Part shown: one piece after another, positions 19,801-27,317 of the stretch
Numbering within the stretch: the stretch's first letter is position 1
Layout: every line of letters starts with the position of its first letter
Source: an uncultured Lachnospiraceae bacterium
Lineage (GTDB): Bacteria; Bacillota; Clostridia; Lachnospirales; Lachnospiraceae
Length of the DNA: 64,000 nt
Direction of reading: 5' to 3'
Assembly: GCA_947164605.1 (NCBI GenBank)
Contig: CAMUXE010000011.1
Span: 19,825 to 83,824 of the forward strand
Notes under the pieces: model-generated
Seen by the model: the letters and a program-made list of their open reading frames with translations, nothing else
Databases searched by the model: none
Told to the model about the DNA's origin: nothing
Position numbers and translations under genes: made by a program

Positions 19801-20627
19801 ATAAGGCAGACAAACTTGTCCTTTCTACCCTTGTAGAGCTGCTCTCTATCACTCAGGTAAGCCTTGTATGTATCTTCGATTGGCTTTCTGAAGAAGCCAT
19901 CCTTAAACTTAACATCTGTAAGCTCTGTGGCAAATGTTGTGTGACGACAATGATCTGACCAATATGTATCAAGTACTCTGATCTCAGTCATTGAAGGATC
20001 ACGCTTCTCTTCATTCTTAAAATAATCCTGAATGAACTTAAAGTCCTTGAAAGTCATGGCAAGGTTCAAAGAATCATAGAGATCCTTGAGCTCCTTCTCA
20101 GCCATATCCTTAAATCCGTCAAATATGATGACATCAGCTGGTGTCTTGTAGTTAGTTACAAGAGTTTCAGGAATAGACTCGCTTGCCTCTCTTGAATCAA
20201 CTGGGTTGATTGTGAGCTCCTTAATCTTCTCCTTCTCCTCATCAGTAAACTTACCAGAAACAACGTAAGTTGTAGCTGTGTGAACAACAGGGTTCTCATT
20301 TTCATTTAAGAATCTGATACACTGCTCACACGAATCAGCTCTCTGGTCAAACTGACCTGGAAGATATTCAATAGAATAACAGAAGTCATCAGCATTGGCC
20401 TCGAAGTCTGTCTCTCTTATATTATCAACTGGTGGCTCAGAGAAAACAGTTGTCATCGCTGTCTTAAATGTCTCATCTGAAACACCCTCCACGTCATAGC
20501 GGATAAGCACTCTAACATCAGTAACTGTTTTGATGTTAAGATAACCTCTGATCTCTTCCTGAAGTTCCTTTGCCTTTACAGCAAAAGGCTTCTTCTTTTC
20601 AACGTATACTCTTCTTACGCCACTCAT
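16875..20627 (-). CDS. purL: phosphoribosylformylglycinamidine synthase (single-chain)
   Basis: Large PurL, 1250 residues, carrying synthase and glutaminase parts in one chain; it makes FGAM in purine synthesis. Seen: VLDTYWSDHCRHTTF and NFKNETHNHPTEIEPFGGAAT in the first ATP-grasp-like half, GGKDSMSGTF in the second, and a C-terminal class I glutaminase from about 1000 with VFPGTNCEYDSARVF, the nucleophile in LGICNGFQAI, and ASHGEGRF bearing the catalytic His/Glu pair. This is the clostridial long form. Two ATGs are adjacent; the second (20627) is favoured because GGAGG is six bases before it. No other pur gene adjoins it. Confidence 0.96.
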   Translation of the reverse strand: MSGVRRVYVEKKKPFAVKAKELQEEIRGYLNIKTVTDVRVLIRYDVEGVSDETFKTAMTTVFSEPPVDNIRETDFEANADDFCYSIEYLPGQFDQRADSCEQCIRFLNENENPVVHTATTYVVSGKFTDEEKEKIKELTINPVDSREASESIPETLVTNYKTPADVIIFDGFKDMAEKELKDLYDSLNLAMTFKDFKFIQDYFKNEEKRDPSMTEIRVLDTYWSDHCRHTTFATELTDVKFKDGFFRKPIEDTYKAYLSDREQLYKGRKDKFVCLMDLALLAAKKLRAEGKLTDQEESDEINACSIVVPVVIDGKEEEWLVNFKNETHNHPTEIEPFGGAATCLGGAIRDPLSGRTYVYQAMRITGAADPTKPINETIKGKLPQRKLVTGAAQGYSSYGNQIGLATGYVKEIYHPDYVAKRMEIGAVIAAAPRAAVKRENSDPGDIIILLGGRTGRDGCGGATGSSKVHTTKSIEECGAEVQKGNAPTERKMQRLFRRPEVTKLVKKCNDFGAGGVSVAIGELAAGLKVNLDKVPKKYEGLDGTELAISESQERMAVVIAKEDVDAFLKYAAEENLEAIEVAVVTEDPRLVLTWRGKDIVNISRAFLDTNGAHQETTVLVDIPSEDAAVLKPRSVEDVRGEWLKVLADLNECSQKGLVERFDSSIGAGSVLMPYGGKYQLTETQAMVAKLPVLNGKCDTVTMMSYGFDPYLSKWSPYHGAVYAVVDSVAKIVAAGGDLTKIHFTFQEYFRRMTEDPERWSQPFAALLGAYAAQLGFGLGSIGGKDSMSGTFEDIDVPPTLCSFAVDVATKQDIITPELKAAGNVLVKFDITKDEYQLPDYEQIKELYAKITDMIHKGLIVSAYVLDSNGIVPAISKMAFGNGLGVDIDSSVSKEELFAPMHGCIVAEVPADKLAELSADYTKVGVVNDDKRFTYDSVSINLEEALSVWKDTLENVFPTKASKETDKVESKLYKADSIHICKNKIAKPTVFIPVFPGTNCEYDSARVFEEAGANTIVKVFKNLDAEGIRDSVDEFVKSIEQSQIIMFPGGFSAGDEPDGSAKFFATAFRNAKMKEAVDKLLNERDGLALGICNGFQAIIKLGLVPNGKITGQDAKSPTLTFNTINRHISKVAYVKVVSNKSPWLANAELGGVYANPASHGEGRFVAPDDVLAELFANGQVATQYSDTEGNVSMDEEYNFNGSYLAVEGITSPDGRVLGKMCHSERRGDGVAMNIFGNQDMQLFKSGVDYFK

Positions 20628-20716
20628 CATAGCCCTCCATTTTTTAAAAAATTAAAATAGATTTAAATTTTATCACAATTATACAAATAGTTGCAACTAG
20701 AACTATTTCCTTTCAA

Positions 20717-22111
20717 TCAATCCGAGCTTGAAACCGCAATCTTGTCTCCGAACTTGATAAGCGTAACACCCTTGATTGGCTCCTTAGCCTCATAAAGTGA
20801 ATTGCTCACAAAGACCTTGGCACCCGGATAGAGAAGGTTGTTAGCCACAACCTTGGCTGAACTTGATTTTGCCATAAGCTCAAAGAGTATTTTTGCATTT
20901 TCATCAAACTTGGAAATCTCTGAATTCTTGATAATCTTTGACTGAAAGACTTCGTCAAAAGTCTTTTGGTTATACTTTTCAGATCCAGCCTTTTTAAGTA
21001 TATCAAGCTTATCCAGCACGGCAGACAAAATCTTGACATCTTCCTTGCACCTTTTAAGCTTAATAATCAGGCTTGCGTACTCACTCTGAAGTGCCTTTGT
21101 CTCTCCGGCCCTTATAATTGTTGAAACGTAGGCATCATTTCCAAGATTTGCGGCCTCTATTCCAAGAATTCCTGTGACATCACCGCCATGTATGACTCCC
21201 TGTTTGCCGGCAACCTTAACCTTTCCATAGCACATAACCGCAGAATTCAGGATATAGTTTGCCTCAATATCGCCATGACAGCGGATATTTAAATTTTCAA
21301 GGAATTTAGCCTTGATATTGCCTCCAGCCTCAACATAAGCAATTCCTTTTCCATTGATGCCGTCTTTAAAGATAATGTCTTTGCCAGCCTTGATTACAGA
21401 GCCTTCAACATAACCTCCGATTGTAACATTGCCCTTGGCATTGATAGTCACGCCAGTTATTACATTGCCCTTTATTTCAACATCACCGTTGAAATCTATA
21501 TTGCCCACATTAAGGCTCACATCTCCGTCAATTGTCAGTACAGAAAGGACATTCAAGTCCATATTTTTGTACTCGACCTTGCCATCGATAGCAGCATAGT
21601 ACTCTGTCTCATCTTCATTTAAAGTAAAGCCTCTTCCTCTAAGTCTGGATTTTGGTCTTCCCGGCTTAGGAATCAAGAGCTTACCACATACATCAAAGCC
21701 AAAAACTCCATTGGTGTGAGGTATGTACTCAACCAGTTTTTGTCCCTTTGTCACCAGTTCAAAGAGCTTGATATTGTAGTAATCAACAGATCCGTCTTCC
21801 TTTACTACAGGCTTTCCATTGTGTTTTGTCTCAAAAAAGAACTTATATTCACCATCTTCGCCATCCTGACTTGCCTTGCCAGAGGCAATTATTTCTGTTG
21901 AATCATAGGTCTTATTATCTATCATGGAATGAATTTTTTGCTCATTGATTCCCATCTTCACTCCACATTCCTTGATACGCTCTAAAACTTCTTCATAATT
22001 ATATTTTTTGTCAGCCCCATCGATTCCATAAGGAGTTCTTAAACATAGAAATGCATTCATTTTATCTTCAGAGAGCGTGACAACGATTGAATCTAACTCA
22101 TTCTCACCCAT
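20717..22111 (-). CDS. FapA / DUF342-family protein
   Basis: 464 residues. The middle (about 150-330) is a repetitive beta-helix with many G-N/D-V-x-I steps (GNIDFNGDVEIKGNVITGV, KGNVTIGGYVEGSVIKAG), the mark of the DUF342/FapA family. A helical segment follows (335-410, coiled-coil-like) and a small C-terminal beta domain. Members are linked to flagellar assembly or polysaccharide and surface functions; no biochemical role is settled. GAGGTGA five bases before ATG supports the start. It is the last gene of a packed unit, four bases behind the repeat-protein gene. Confidence 0.85.
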   Translation of the reverse strand: MGENELDSIVVTLSEDKMNAFLCLRTPYGIDGADKKYNYEEVLERIKECGVKMGINEQKIHSMIDNKTYDSTEIIASGKASQDGEDGEYKFFFETKHNGKPVVKEDGSVDYYNIKLFELVTKGQKLVEYIPHTNGVFGFDVCGKLLIPKPGRPKSRLRGRGFTLNEDETEYYAAIDGKVEYKNMDLNVLSVLTIDGDVSLNVGNIDFNGDVEIKGNVITGVTINAKGNVTIGGYVEGSVIKAGKDIIFKDGINGKGIAYVEAGGNIKAKFLENLNIRCHGDIEANYILNSAVMCYGKVKVAGKQGVIHGGDVTGILGIEAANLGNDAYVSTIIRAGETKALQSEYASLIIKLKRCKEDVKILSAVLDKLDILKKAGSEKYNQKTFDEVFQSKIIKNSEISKFDENAKILFELMAKSSSAKVVANNLLYPGAKVFVSNSLYEAKEPIKGVTLIKFGDKIAVSSSD

Positions 22112-22115
22112 ATAT

Positions 22116-22814
22116 TCACCTCTGTTTTTCTAGATTAAGCCTTGTTTCTTTCATCTGCTCTGGACTGAGGTCCTTATCAAGATAGGACTTTACATCCAAC
22201 TTATTTTCAAGTCCTATTCTGATTTCTTTCATCTGTTCTCCACTGTATTCCTCTTTGGCATAGACATCCACATCTATCCCTTCTGTCAAGCCAATAAGAA
22301 TCTCATGTCTCTGATACTCATCAAATTCCCCTCTTGCATCAGGATCATTTCCCTCTCTTATGCTCTTCATCTCATAAGGATCTACAAATGGATCACCATA
22401 CTCATCTACATCTGATCCCTCTTTCAGGCCCAGTCTTATCTCTTCCATCTGAGCTGATGAAAAACCAGGCAGGTTGTACTTACTTATGTCTAATTGATCT
22501 TCCAAACCTAGTCTTATCTGCTTCATCTGCTCACTGTTAAACTCGTGGAAAAGATATGCATTCACATCCACACAAGCTTCAAGTCCCAGGCGAATCTCAT
22601 TGAGCTGGTACTCGTCATAGCCCTCGCCCATATAAAAGCTCAGGTCAAATCCTTCATCTGCAGCCAACTTGAACTGGTTGAGCATACCTGGGCTGTATCC
22701 CTTTGAGACCATATCACTGAAGTCTGGAATCTTATGCTCATTATTTCCGCTATTGATAATCTCTTCCAGTCTCTCTCTTTCCTCGTCACTCATTGCATTG
22801 TCAATAAAAGTCAT
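22116..22814 (-). CDS. protein made of eight ~26-residue repeats, unknown function
   Basis: A 232-residue acidic protein with no signal peptide or membrane segment. After about 38 residues it consists of eight repeats of about 26 residues. The consensus is aromatic-x-x-x-QM-x-EIRLGLE-x-x-x-DV-x-x-Y; examples are QMKQIRLGLEDQLDISKY, QMEEIRLGLKEGSDVDEY and QMKEIRIGLENKLDVKSY. The fifth is divergent and the last truncated. Each repeat probably forms a helix pair, giving a solenoid likely to bind another protein. The start has AAGGAG six bases before ATG. It sits two bases behind the helicase gene and four before the DUF342 gene. I know no assigned function. Confidence 0.8.
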   Translation of the reverse strand: MTFIDNAMSDEERERLEEIINSGNNEHKIPDFSDMVSKGYSPGMLNQFKLAADEGFDLSFYMGEGYDEYQLNEIRLGLEACVDVNAYLFHEFNSEQMKQIRLGLEDQLDISKYNLPGFSSAQMEEIRLGLKEGSDVDEYGDPFVDPYEMKSIREGNDPDARGEFDEYQRHEILIGLTEGIDVDVYAKEEYSGEQMKEIRIGLENKLDVKSYLDKDLSPEQMKETRLNLEKQR

Positions 22815-22816
22815 GT

Positions 22817-25234
22817 CTACTCCTTCCCACGCCAGAACTTGTCAAGCGCGATTCGATAAGAATTCTTATCTACATTTATATTTTTTTCCCACTCCTTAGG
22901 AAATAATCTTCTGTACTCATTGCTCATAAACCTGTCATCCAAGAGGGTAATAAGTCCCACATCCTCTGTAGTTCTTATAACTCTGCCTGCTGCCTGCATT
23001 ACTTTATTCATGCCAGGAAAGACATATGCATAAGAGTAGCCATCCTTGCCTTGTGAATCAAAGAAATCTCTCAAAAGGTTCCTCTCCTGTCCAATCATAG
23101 GAAGGCCGGTGCCGACTATTATGGCCCCAATCAGGCTCTCATGAGTCAAGTCAATCCCCTCAGAAAAGATTCCTCCAAGGACAGTAAAGCCTATACAGCT
23201 CACCTCATCATCCTCATTCAAGAAAGAAGATAAGAAGTTTTCTCTCTCCTCCTCGCTCATATAGGTATTTTGCATCAAGAGTTTGCTCTCGTCGTCTAAA
23301 TAGTCCTCGATGAATATGTCGCTCACTTCCTTCATATACTTGTATGAGGGAAAGAAAACCATATAGTTTCCCCTCTTTGATGCCACAGTCTTTTCAATAT
23401 ATTCACATATCTTCCTGTACTCAGCCTCATTTCTTCTAGTATATCTGCTCGAAACATCTGTAGCTATGGCAAGAAGTCTCTTGTCGGGGTCAAATACAGA
23501 ATTTGCGTAAATGGCATATTCGCCTATATCCCCAGTAATCATCTCCTTAAAATAATTGATAGGAAGAAGAGTTGCTGAGAAAAAAACACCACTTCTCACC
23601 TTTGATATGACATGGGCAATATTGCTTGACGGATCCGCGCAGAAAAGATGGAGTCTAAATATCCCATCCTTGTCCAATTCCGAATATACAATATATTTCT
23701 CATCACATCTGTCATACATCTCAAGGAAATGCCTAATTCTGAAGAAATAATCAAGAATCTCTTCCCTGTCCTCTATCTTTTTGTTATCAGTCAAGTAGTC
23801 GCTGATAGCGCCATAGAGGCGATCCAGGTAATCTGGCAGCTTGCCTATAGCTTCGATGTTCTCATAGACAGTCATGCCATCACAACTTTTCCTTAATGAT
23901 AACATATCCTTATTGCACTTCTCAATCAGGGAATAGATTTTCTTGTGATTTCTTATAGACTTGACTCTGCGCAGTTGGAGCAGCTCCTCTTTGGTAATGT
24001 CAGCCGAGTACATAGTCCTTGCTCTATCCACCAAATTGTGGGCCTCATCCACAAGCACTACATAATCGTGATCACTTCCATCGCTAAAATAGCGCTGCAA
24101 AGCCACATCCGGGTCAAATACATAGTTGTAGTCACATATTATGGCCTGGCACCAATACGAGACATCAAGTGACAATTCGTAGGGACAGACGCAGTACTTT
24201 TTTGCATAATCCTCAATTGTCTCCCTCTTGATAAAGTCGTTATTGATAAGCAGGTCATACATGCAGGAATTAACCCTGTCATAGTGGCCCTTGGCGTATA
24301 TGCAGTCATTGGGATTGCATAATCTTTGATCCAAAAAGCAGATTTTATCCCTGGCTGTTATAGTAAGACAGGACATATTGAGACCCTTTTGCTGCATCAG
24401 ATTAAAGCTGTCCTCTGCCACAGTCCTTGTTATTGTCTTACTTGTGAGATAAAAAATCTTCTCAGCTAGCCCCCTGCCCATAGCCTGAACAGCAGGGTAA
24501 AAGGTTGATAGAGTCTTTCCTGTACCCGTAGGAGCCTGAATATAGAGATTATCTCCATTCTCAATACATCTATAGACTCCTGCAACCAGCTTTTTCTGTC
24601 CTTCTCTATAGGGATATGGAAAGTCAAGTTCAAGAACAGACTTTTCCATCCTAGCCTTTGAACTTATGGCATAGTCTGCCCAAGGCTTAAAAAGGCCATA
24701 TATTTCCTCAAACCAGTCACATATGTCCTTTTTGCTGTACTCATAATTAAAATATCTTGTCTTATTCTCCATCTCAGGATTACAGTAAGTTATTCTTATT
24801 CCAATCTTTTCCAAATCCTTTTGTATGAGATAAATATAGGCATAGAGCAAAGCCTGAGCCTTATGGACAGGGACTGCATCGGTCATCTTATTGAGATTAG
24901 TCCTTATAGTTTTAATCTCATCGACCAGGACATCTGACAGAGGAGTCTTGTTTCCGTCCGCATCCTCCTCCAAGTCACATATGATGCCGTCAGCTCTGCC
25001 CTCAATAGTAATCCTGTAAAAGTCCTCATCTATGGTCATTTTCAGAGGAACTTCCGCGTGATATCTCGAGCCCGAAGACTTTTGTATAGCCCTGTGAATT
25101 CTGGCCCCTTCTAGCATAAACTTGGCGGAGCTTGCCCCAGACACCTTACTGGCATCTATATCTCCTTCTCTCACGATAAACTCTACCAAATGTCTGACAG
25201 AAATCTTCAACTCATCATCATTTACAGTAAACAT
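22817..25234 (-). CDS. nuclease-helicase fusion: Cas4/RecB-like domain plus XPD/DinG-type helicase
   Basis: 805 residues in two parts. Residues 1-170 look like a PD-(D/E)XK nuclease of the Cas4/RecB type: EGARIHRAI (42-50), GRADGII with Asp82, VDEIKT (104-109, E-x-K), and HKAQALLYAYIYL with Gln127. From about 205 it is a superfamily 2 helicase: Walker A QAPTGTGKT (233-241), DEAH box VDEAHN (395-400), and motif VI QAAGRVIRT near the C-terminus. Several cysteines between 299 and 368 (CFLDQRLC, CIYAKGHYDRVNSC, CVC) fit the 4Fe-4S domain of XPD/DinG. A DNA repair role is likely. The ATG overlaps the upstream stop codon (TGATG). Confidence 0.85.
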   Translation of the reverse strand: MFTVNDDELKISVRHLVEFIVREGDIDASKVSGASSAKFMLEGARIHRAIQKSSGSRYHAEVPLKMTIDEDFYRITIEGRADGIICDLEEDADGNKTPLSDVLVDEIKTIRTNLNKMTDAVPVHKAQALLYAYIYLIQKDLEKIGIRITYCNPEMENKTRYFNYEYSKKDICDWFEEIYGLFKPWADYAISSKARMEKSVLELDFPYPYREGQKKLVAGVYRCIENGDNLYIQAPTGTGKTLSTFYPAVQAMGRGLAEKIFYLTSKTITRTVAEDSFNLMQQKGLNMSCLTITARDKICFLDQRLCNPNDCIYAKGHYDRVNSCMYDLLINNDFIKRETIEDYAKKYCVCPYELSLDVSYWCQAIICDYNYVFDPDVALQRYFSDGSDHDYVVLVDEAHNLVDRARTMYSADITKEELLQLRRVKSIRNHKKIYSLIEKCNKDMLSLRKSCDGMTVYENIEAIGKLPDYLDRLYGAISDYLTDNKKIEDREEILDYFFRIRHFLEMYDRCDEKYIVYSELDKDGIFRLHLFCADPSSNIAHVISKVRSGVFFSATLLPINYFKEMITGDIGEYAIYANSVFDPDKRLLAIATDVSSRYTRRNEAEYRKICEYIEKTVASKRGNYMVFFPSYKYMKEVSDIFIEDYLDDESKLLMQNTYMSEEERENFLSSFLNEDDEVSCIGFTVLGGIFSEGIDLTHESLIGAIIVGTGLPMIGQERNLLRDFFDSQGKDGYSYAYVFPGMNKVMQAAGRVIRTTEDVGLITLLDDRFMSNEYRRLFPKEWEKNINVDKNSYRIALDKFWRGKE

Positions 25235-26082
25235 CAGTCTTCCACCACTCTATATAGATAAGCATTTCCTCTTTTTCCAACCCTTGACAAAATTCCAAGC
25301 TCAGTGAGTACTCTAAGACTGATTCCAGCCAGGTCGTGGCTAAGGCCACTTGCTTTAGAATACTCTTTTAAGGTAAAATCCTCCTCCAAGTCCAGAGGAA
25401 CAAACTGCATATAATCCTCAACCCTGTTTAAATCGACCTCTCTTACTATGCCAAGAGGCATAGAGTCAAATTTTTTCAAGTAAAGGGATCTGCCGCTAGC
25501 CGACTGACTCTCGAAGTAATAATCCTCACACTCAAGGGCAACCAGCTTTATTCTTATATTGGGATGGCTAAGATAGGACTTTATCCTGTAAAGCTCCACA
25601 AATGCTTCCTCATCCTTCATGTGTTTGGGAGATTTTCTTCTTCTTAAAATCTCACCTGTATCCTCATCAATATAACACAGAGTCCTTGAATCAACCATAG
25701 GATATACAATCGTAACTATGTGTTCCTTCAAAAAAACCTCAAGCTTGGGTCTTAGCCTGTCAAAGCTCTTTGTCTGAATTTCTACCACACTGCCGTCATC
25801 TCTCAATATATCCGCATAAAAGCCCTCAATTGGGATTTCCTGCTGTCTCTTATCAGCTTCATAATAATTCTTGAGCACCCTGTGAATTGTCTTTTCCTGC
25901 AAAGAACCAATGCCCTGATCTCTTCTCTCATTGAGAACCACCAGGGAGAGAGCATCATAAAAGGCCTTGTCCATGCCCTTTTTGTCAATCTGCTTCAATC
26001 TGTCTACCATCAAGGCCCAGGTAGCATTAATTATTCTCTTTTTCTCTCTAATCCCTATCTTAGTTCTATTTCTTTTCGCCAT
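25234..26082 (-). CDS. putative nuclease-like protein with C-terminal winged helix
   Basis: 282 residues, family not recognised by name. The first 60 are basic and helical. Residues 86-110 (EGFYADILRDDGSVVEIQTK) resemble the core of a PD-(D/E)XK nuclease with an E-x-Q variant (Asp91, Glu101, Gln103). A middle basic beta region follows, and the last 60 residues look like a winged helix (DFTLKEYSKASGLSHDLAG, VLTELGILSRVGKRGNAY). It overlaps the helicase gene by TGATG, which points to coupled expression and a joint role. AAGGAA precedes the ATG directly behind a terminator stem. Nuclease activity is inference. Confidence 0.65.
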   Translation of the reverse strand: MAKRNRTKIGIREKKRIINATWALMVDRLKQIDKKGMDKAFYDALSLVVLNERRDQGIGSLQEKTIHRVLKNYYEADKRQQEIPIEGFYADILRDDGSVVEIQTKSFDRLRPKLEVFLKEHIVTIVYPMVDSRTLCYIDEDTGEILRRRKSPKHMKDEEAFVELYRIKSYLSHPNIRIKLVALECEDYYFESQSASGRSLYLKKFDSMPLGIVREVDLNRVEDYMQFVPLDLEEDFTLKEYSKASGLSHDLAGISLRVLTELGILSRVGKRGNAYLYRVVED

Positions 26083-26092
26083 AAAATTCCTT

Positions 26093-26133
26093 AAAAACGG
26101 GCAAAAGACGCCTTTATGCTCTCCTGCCCGTTT
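26093..26133 (-). terminator. terminator of the HD-GYP pair
   Basis: Stem AAACGGGCA (26095-26103) with its complement at 26125-26133; on the minus strand it is followed by TTTTTAAGG. The ribosome binding site of the next gene begins immediately after the T-run, so downstream transcription may depend on read-through. Confidence 0.8.
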
Positions 26134-26145
26134 AAATATTTATTA

Positions 26146-27315
26146 CTATTGCTTTGCTCTAGAAAGAGCCTGCTCTAAATTCACCTTTAAGGCTGACTCT
26201 ACAACAAATCCATCATAGAGCGAACCTGCATGTTTTCTGATATAGTCGAGAGCCATCTCATATGAAGCCCCCTCCTCTATCTGCTTTTCACAGTCATTGG
26301 CAACTGCAACTATCTTGGCTGTCATAGGAATCTCATTGCCAGAAAGGCCATCAGGATAGCCCTTTCCATCATATCTTTCCTTGTAGTATCTAACTCCCAA
26401 TTCAACTGTCTTCATAATCTGCAGTTCCTTTAGGATATCAGCACCCTTGACCACAATCTGTCTGTAAACATCACTGTTTTCATCGACATTGCCGTATTGA
26501 TCCCATGAATCATCAGACAAGGCTACCTTACCGAAATCATGTAAGAGTCCAGCATAGTATACCTCATTGCACTCTTCTTCTCCAAGTCCCATCTGTTCAG
26601 CTATAGCTTTGCTTATCTCGGCTACCTTATCACAGTGATCCTTTAGTCTTGGCAATCTGACCTCCATAGCCCTGTACATAGACAAAACTACCTTGATTGA
26701 AATATTTGCCAAGCTTTCCTTCTCCTTGACAACTCTAGCCTCAAGAAGGTTTTTCTGATTTGTCTGCTTCAACCAGTATTCTTGTATCTCTGACATGATA
26801 ATCCAGGAAATACCGGCAAATGCTACGACAAGCAGTGGATAAACCCTTCTTATCGTTGCCAGGTAGCTGTAGCCAAGCTTATCCACCAAGCTAGTGTTAA
26901 GCATAAGTGTGGAAATCAGGGTCAAAATAAAGCCAAATATTGTTCCCCATCTAATTCCCAGGGAAAAGAAACTTATAGTCATCACTATCAAGGCCCAGAA
27001 AGGAGAAATCTCCCTAGCCCATCCAGTAAAAAACAAGACCAAGCTGGCTGCAAATATTGCGCTTGTTGCAAACACATCAAGAGCCGGCATGTATTTTTTC
27101 TCAGAAAAAATCTCGCATACAGCATAGAAGACGAAAGCCACGGCAATCACCAAGACAGCCTTAGTCATGCCCAGAGCATAAACCATAAAGGCTGATACCA
27201 AGAGAATGATCATCATAAGTCTTCTTATCCAGAGAGCCATATAGGGATCTCTCTCATTTTTCTTATAGATTTGAACAATAATTTTTATGTGTTTTTTAAG
27301 CTCGTCAAAGTCCAT
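26146..27315 (-). CDS. membrane HD-GYP domain protein (second of a pair)
   Basis: 389 residues. About six membrane helices (30-180) are followed by a short coiled-coil linker and an HD-GYP domain. Visible: LKDHCDKVAEISK, LLHDFGKVAL (HD pair) and the GYP loop RYYKERYDGKGYPDGLSG. Such domains break down cyclic di-GMP or related dinucleotides at the membrane. Start set at ATG 27315, with GAGG seven bases upstream; the earlier TTG has no usable spacing. Two bases separate it from the preceding HD-GYP gene, with which it shares architecture, so the pair is probably a tandem duplication. Confidence 0.87.
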   Translation of the reverse strand: MDFDELKKHIKIIVQIYKKNERDPYMALWIRRLMMIILLVSAFMVYALGMTKAVLVIAVAFVFYAVCEIFSEKKYMPALDVFATSAIFAASLVLFFTGWAREISPFWALIVMTISFFSLGIRWGTIFGFILTLISTLMLNTSLVDKLGYSYLATIRRVYPLLVVAFAGISWIIMSEIQEYWLKQTNQKNLLEARVVKEKESLANISIKVVLSMYRAMEVRLPRLKDHCDKVAEISKAIAEQMGLGEEECNEVYYAGLLHDFGKVALSDDSWDQYGNVDENSDVYRQIVVKGADILKELQIMKTVELGVRYYKERYDGKGYPDGLSGNEIPMTAKIVAVANDCEKQIEEGASYEMALDYIRKHAGSLYDGFVVESALKVNLEQALSRAKQ

Positions 27316-27317
27316 AA

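Noticed and set aside
20685..20708. 8-bp AT-rich inverted repeat between purL and the DUF342 gene
   Set aside because: The stem is short and weak with no T-run; likely chance in AT-rich DNA.
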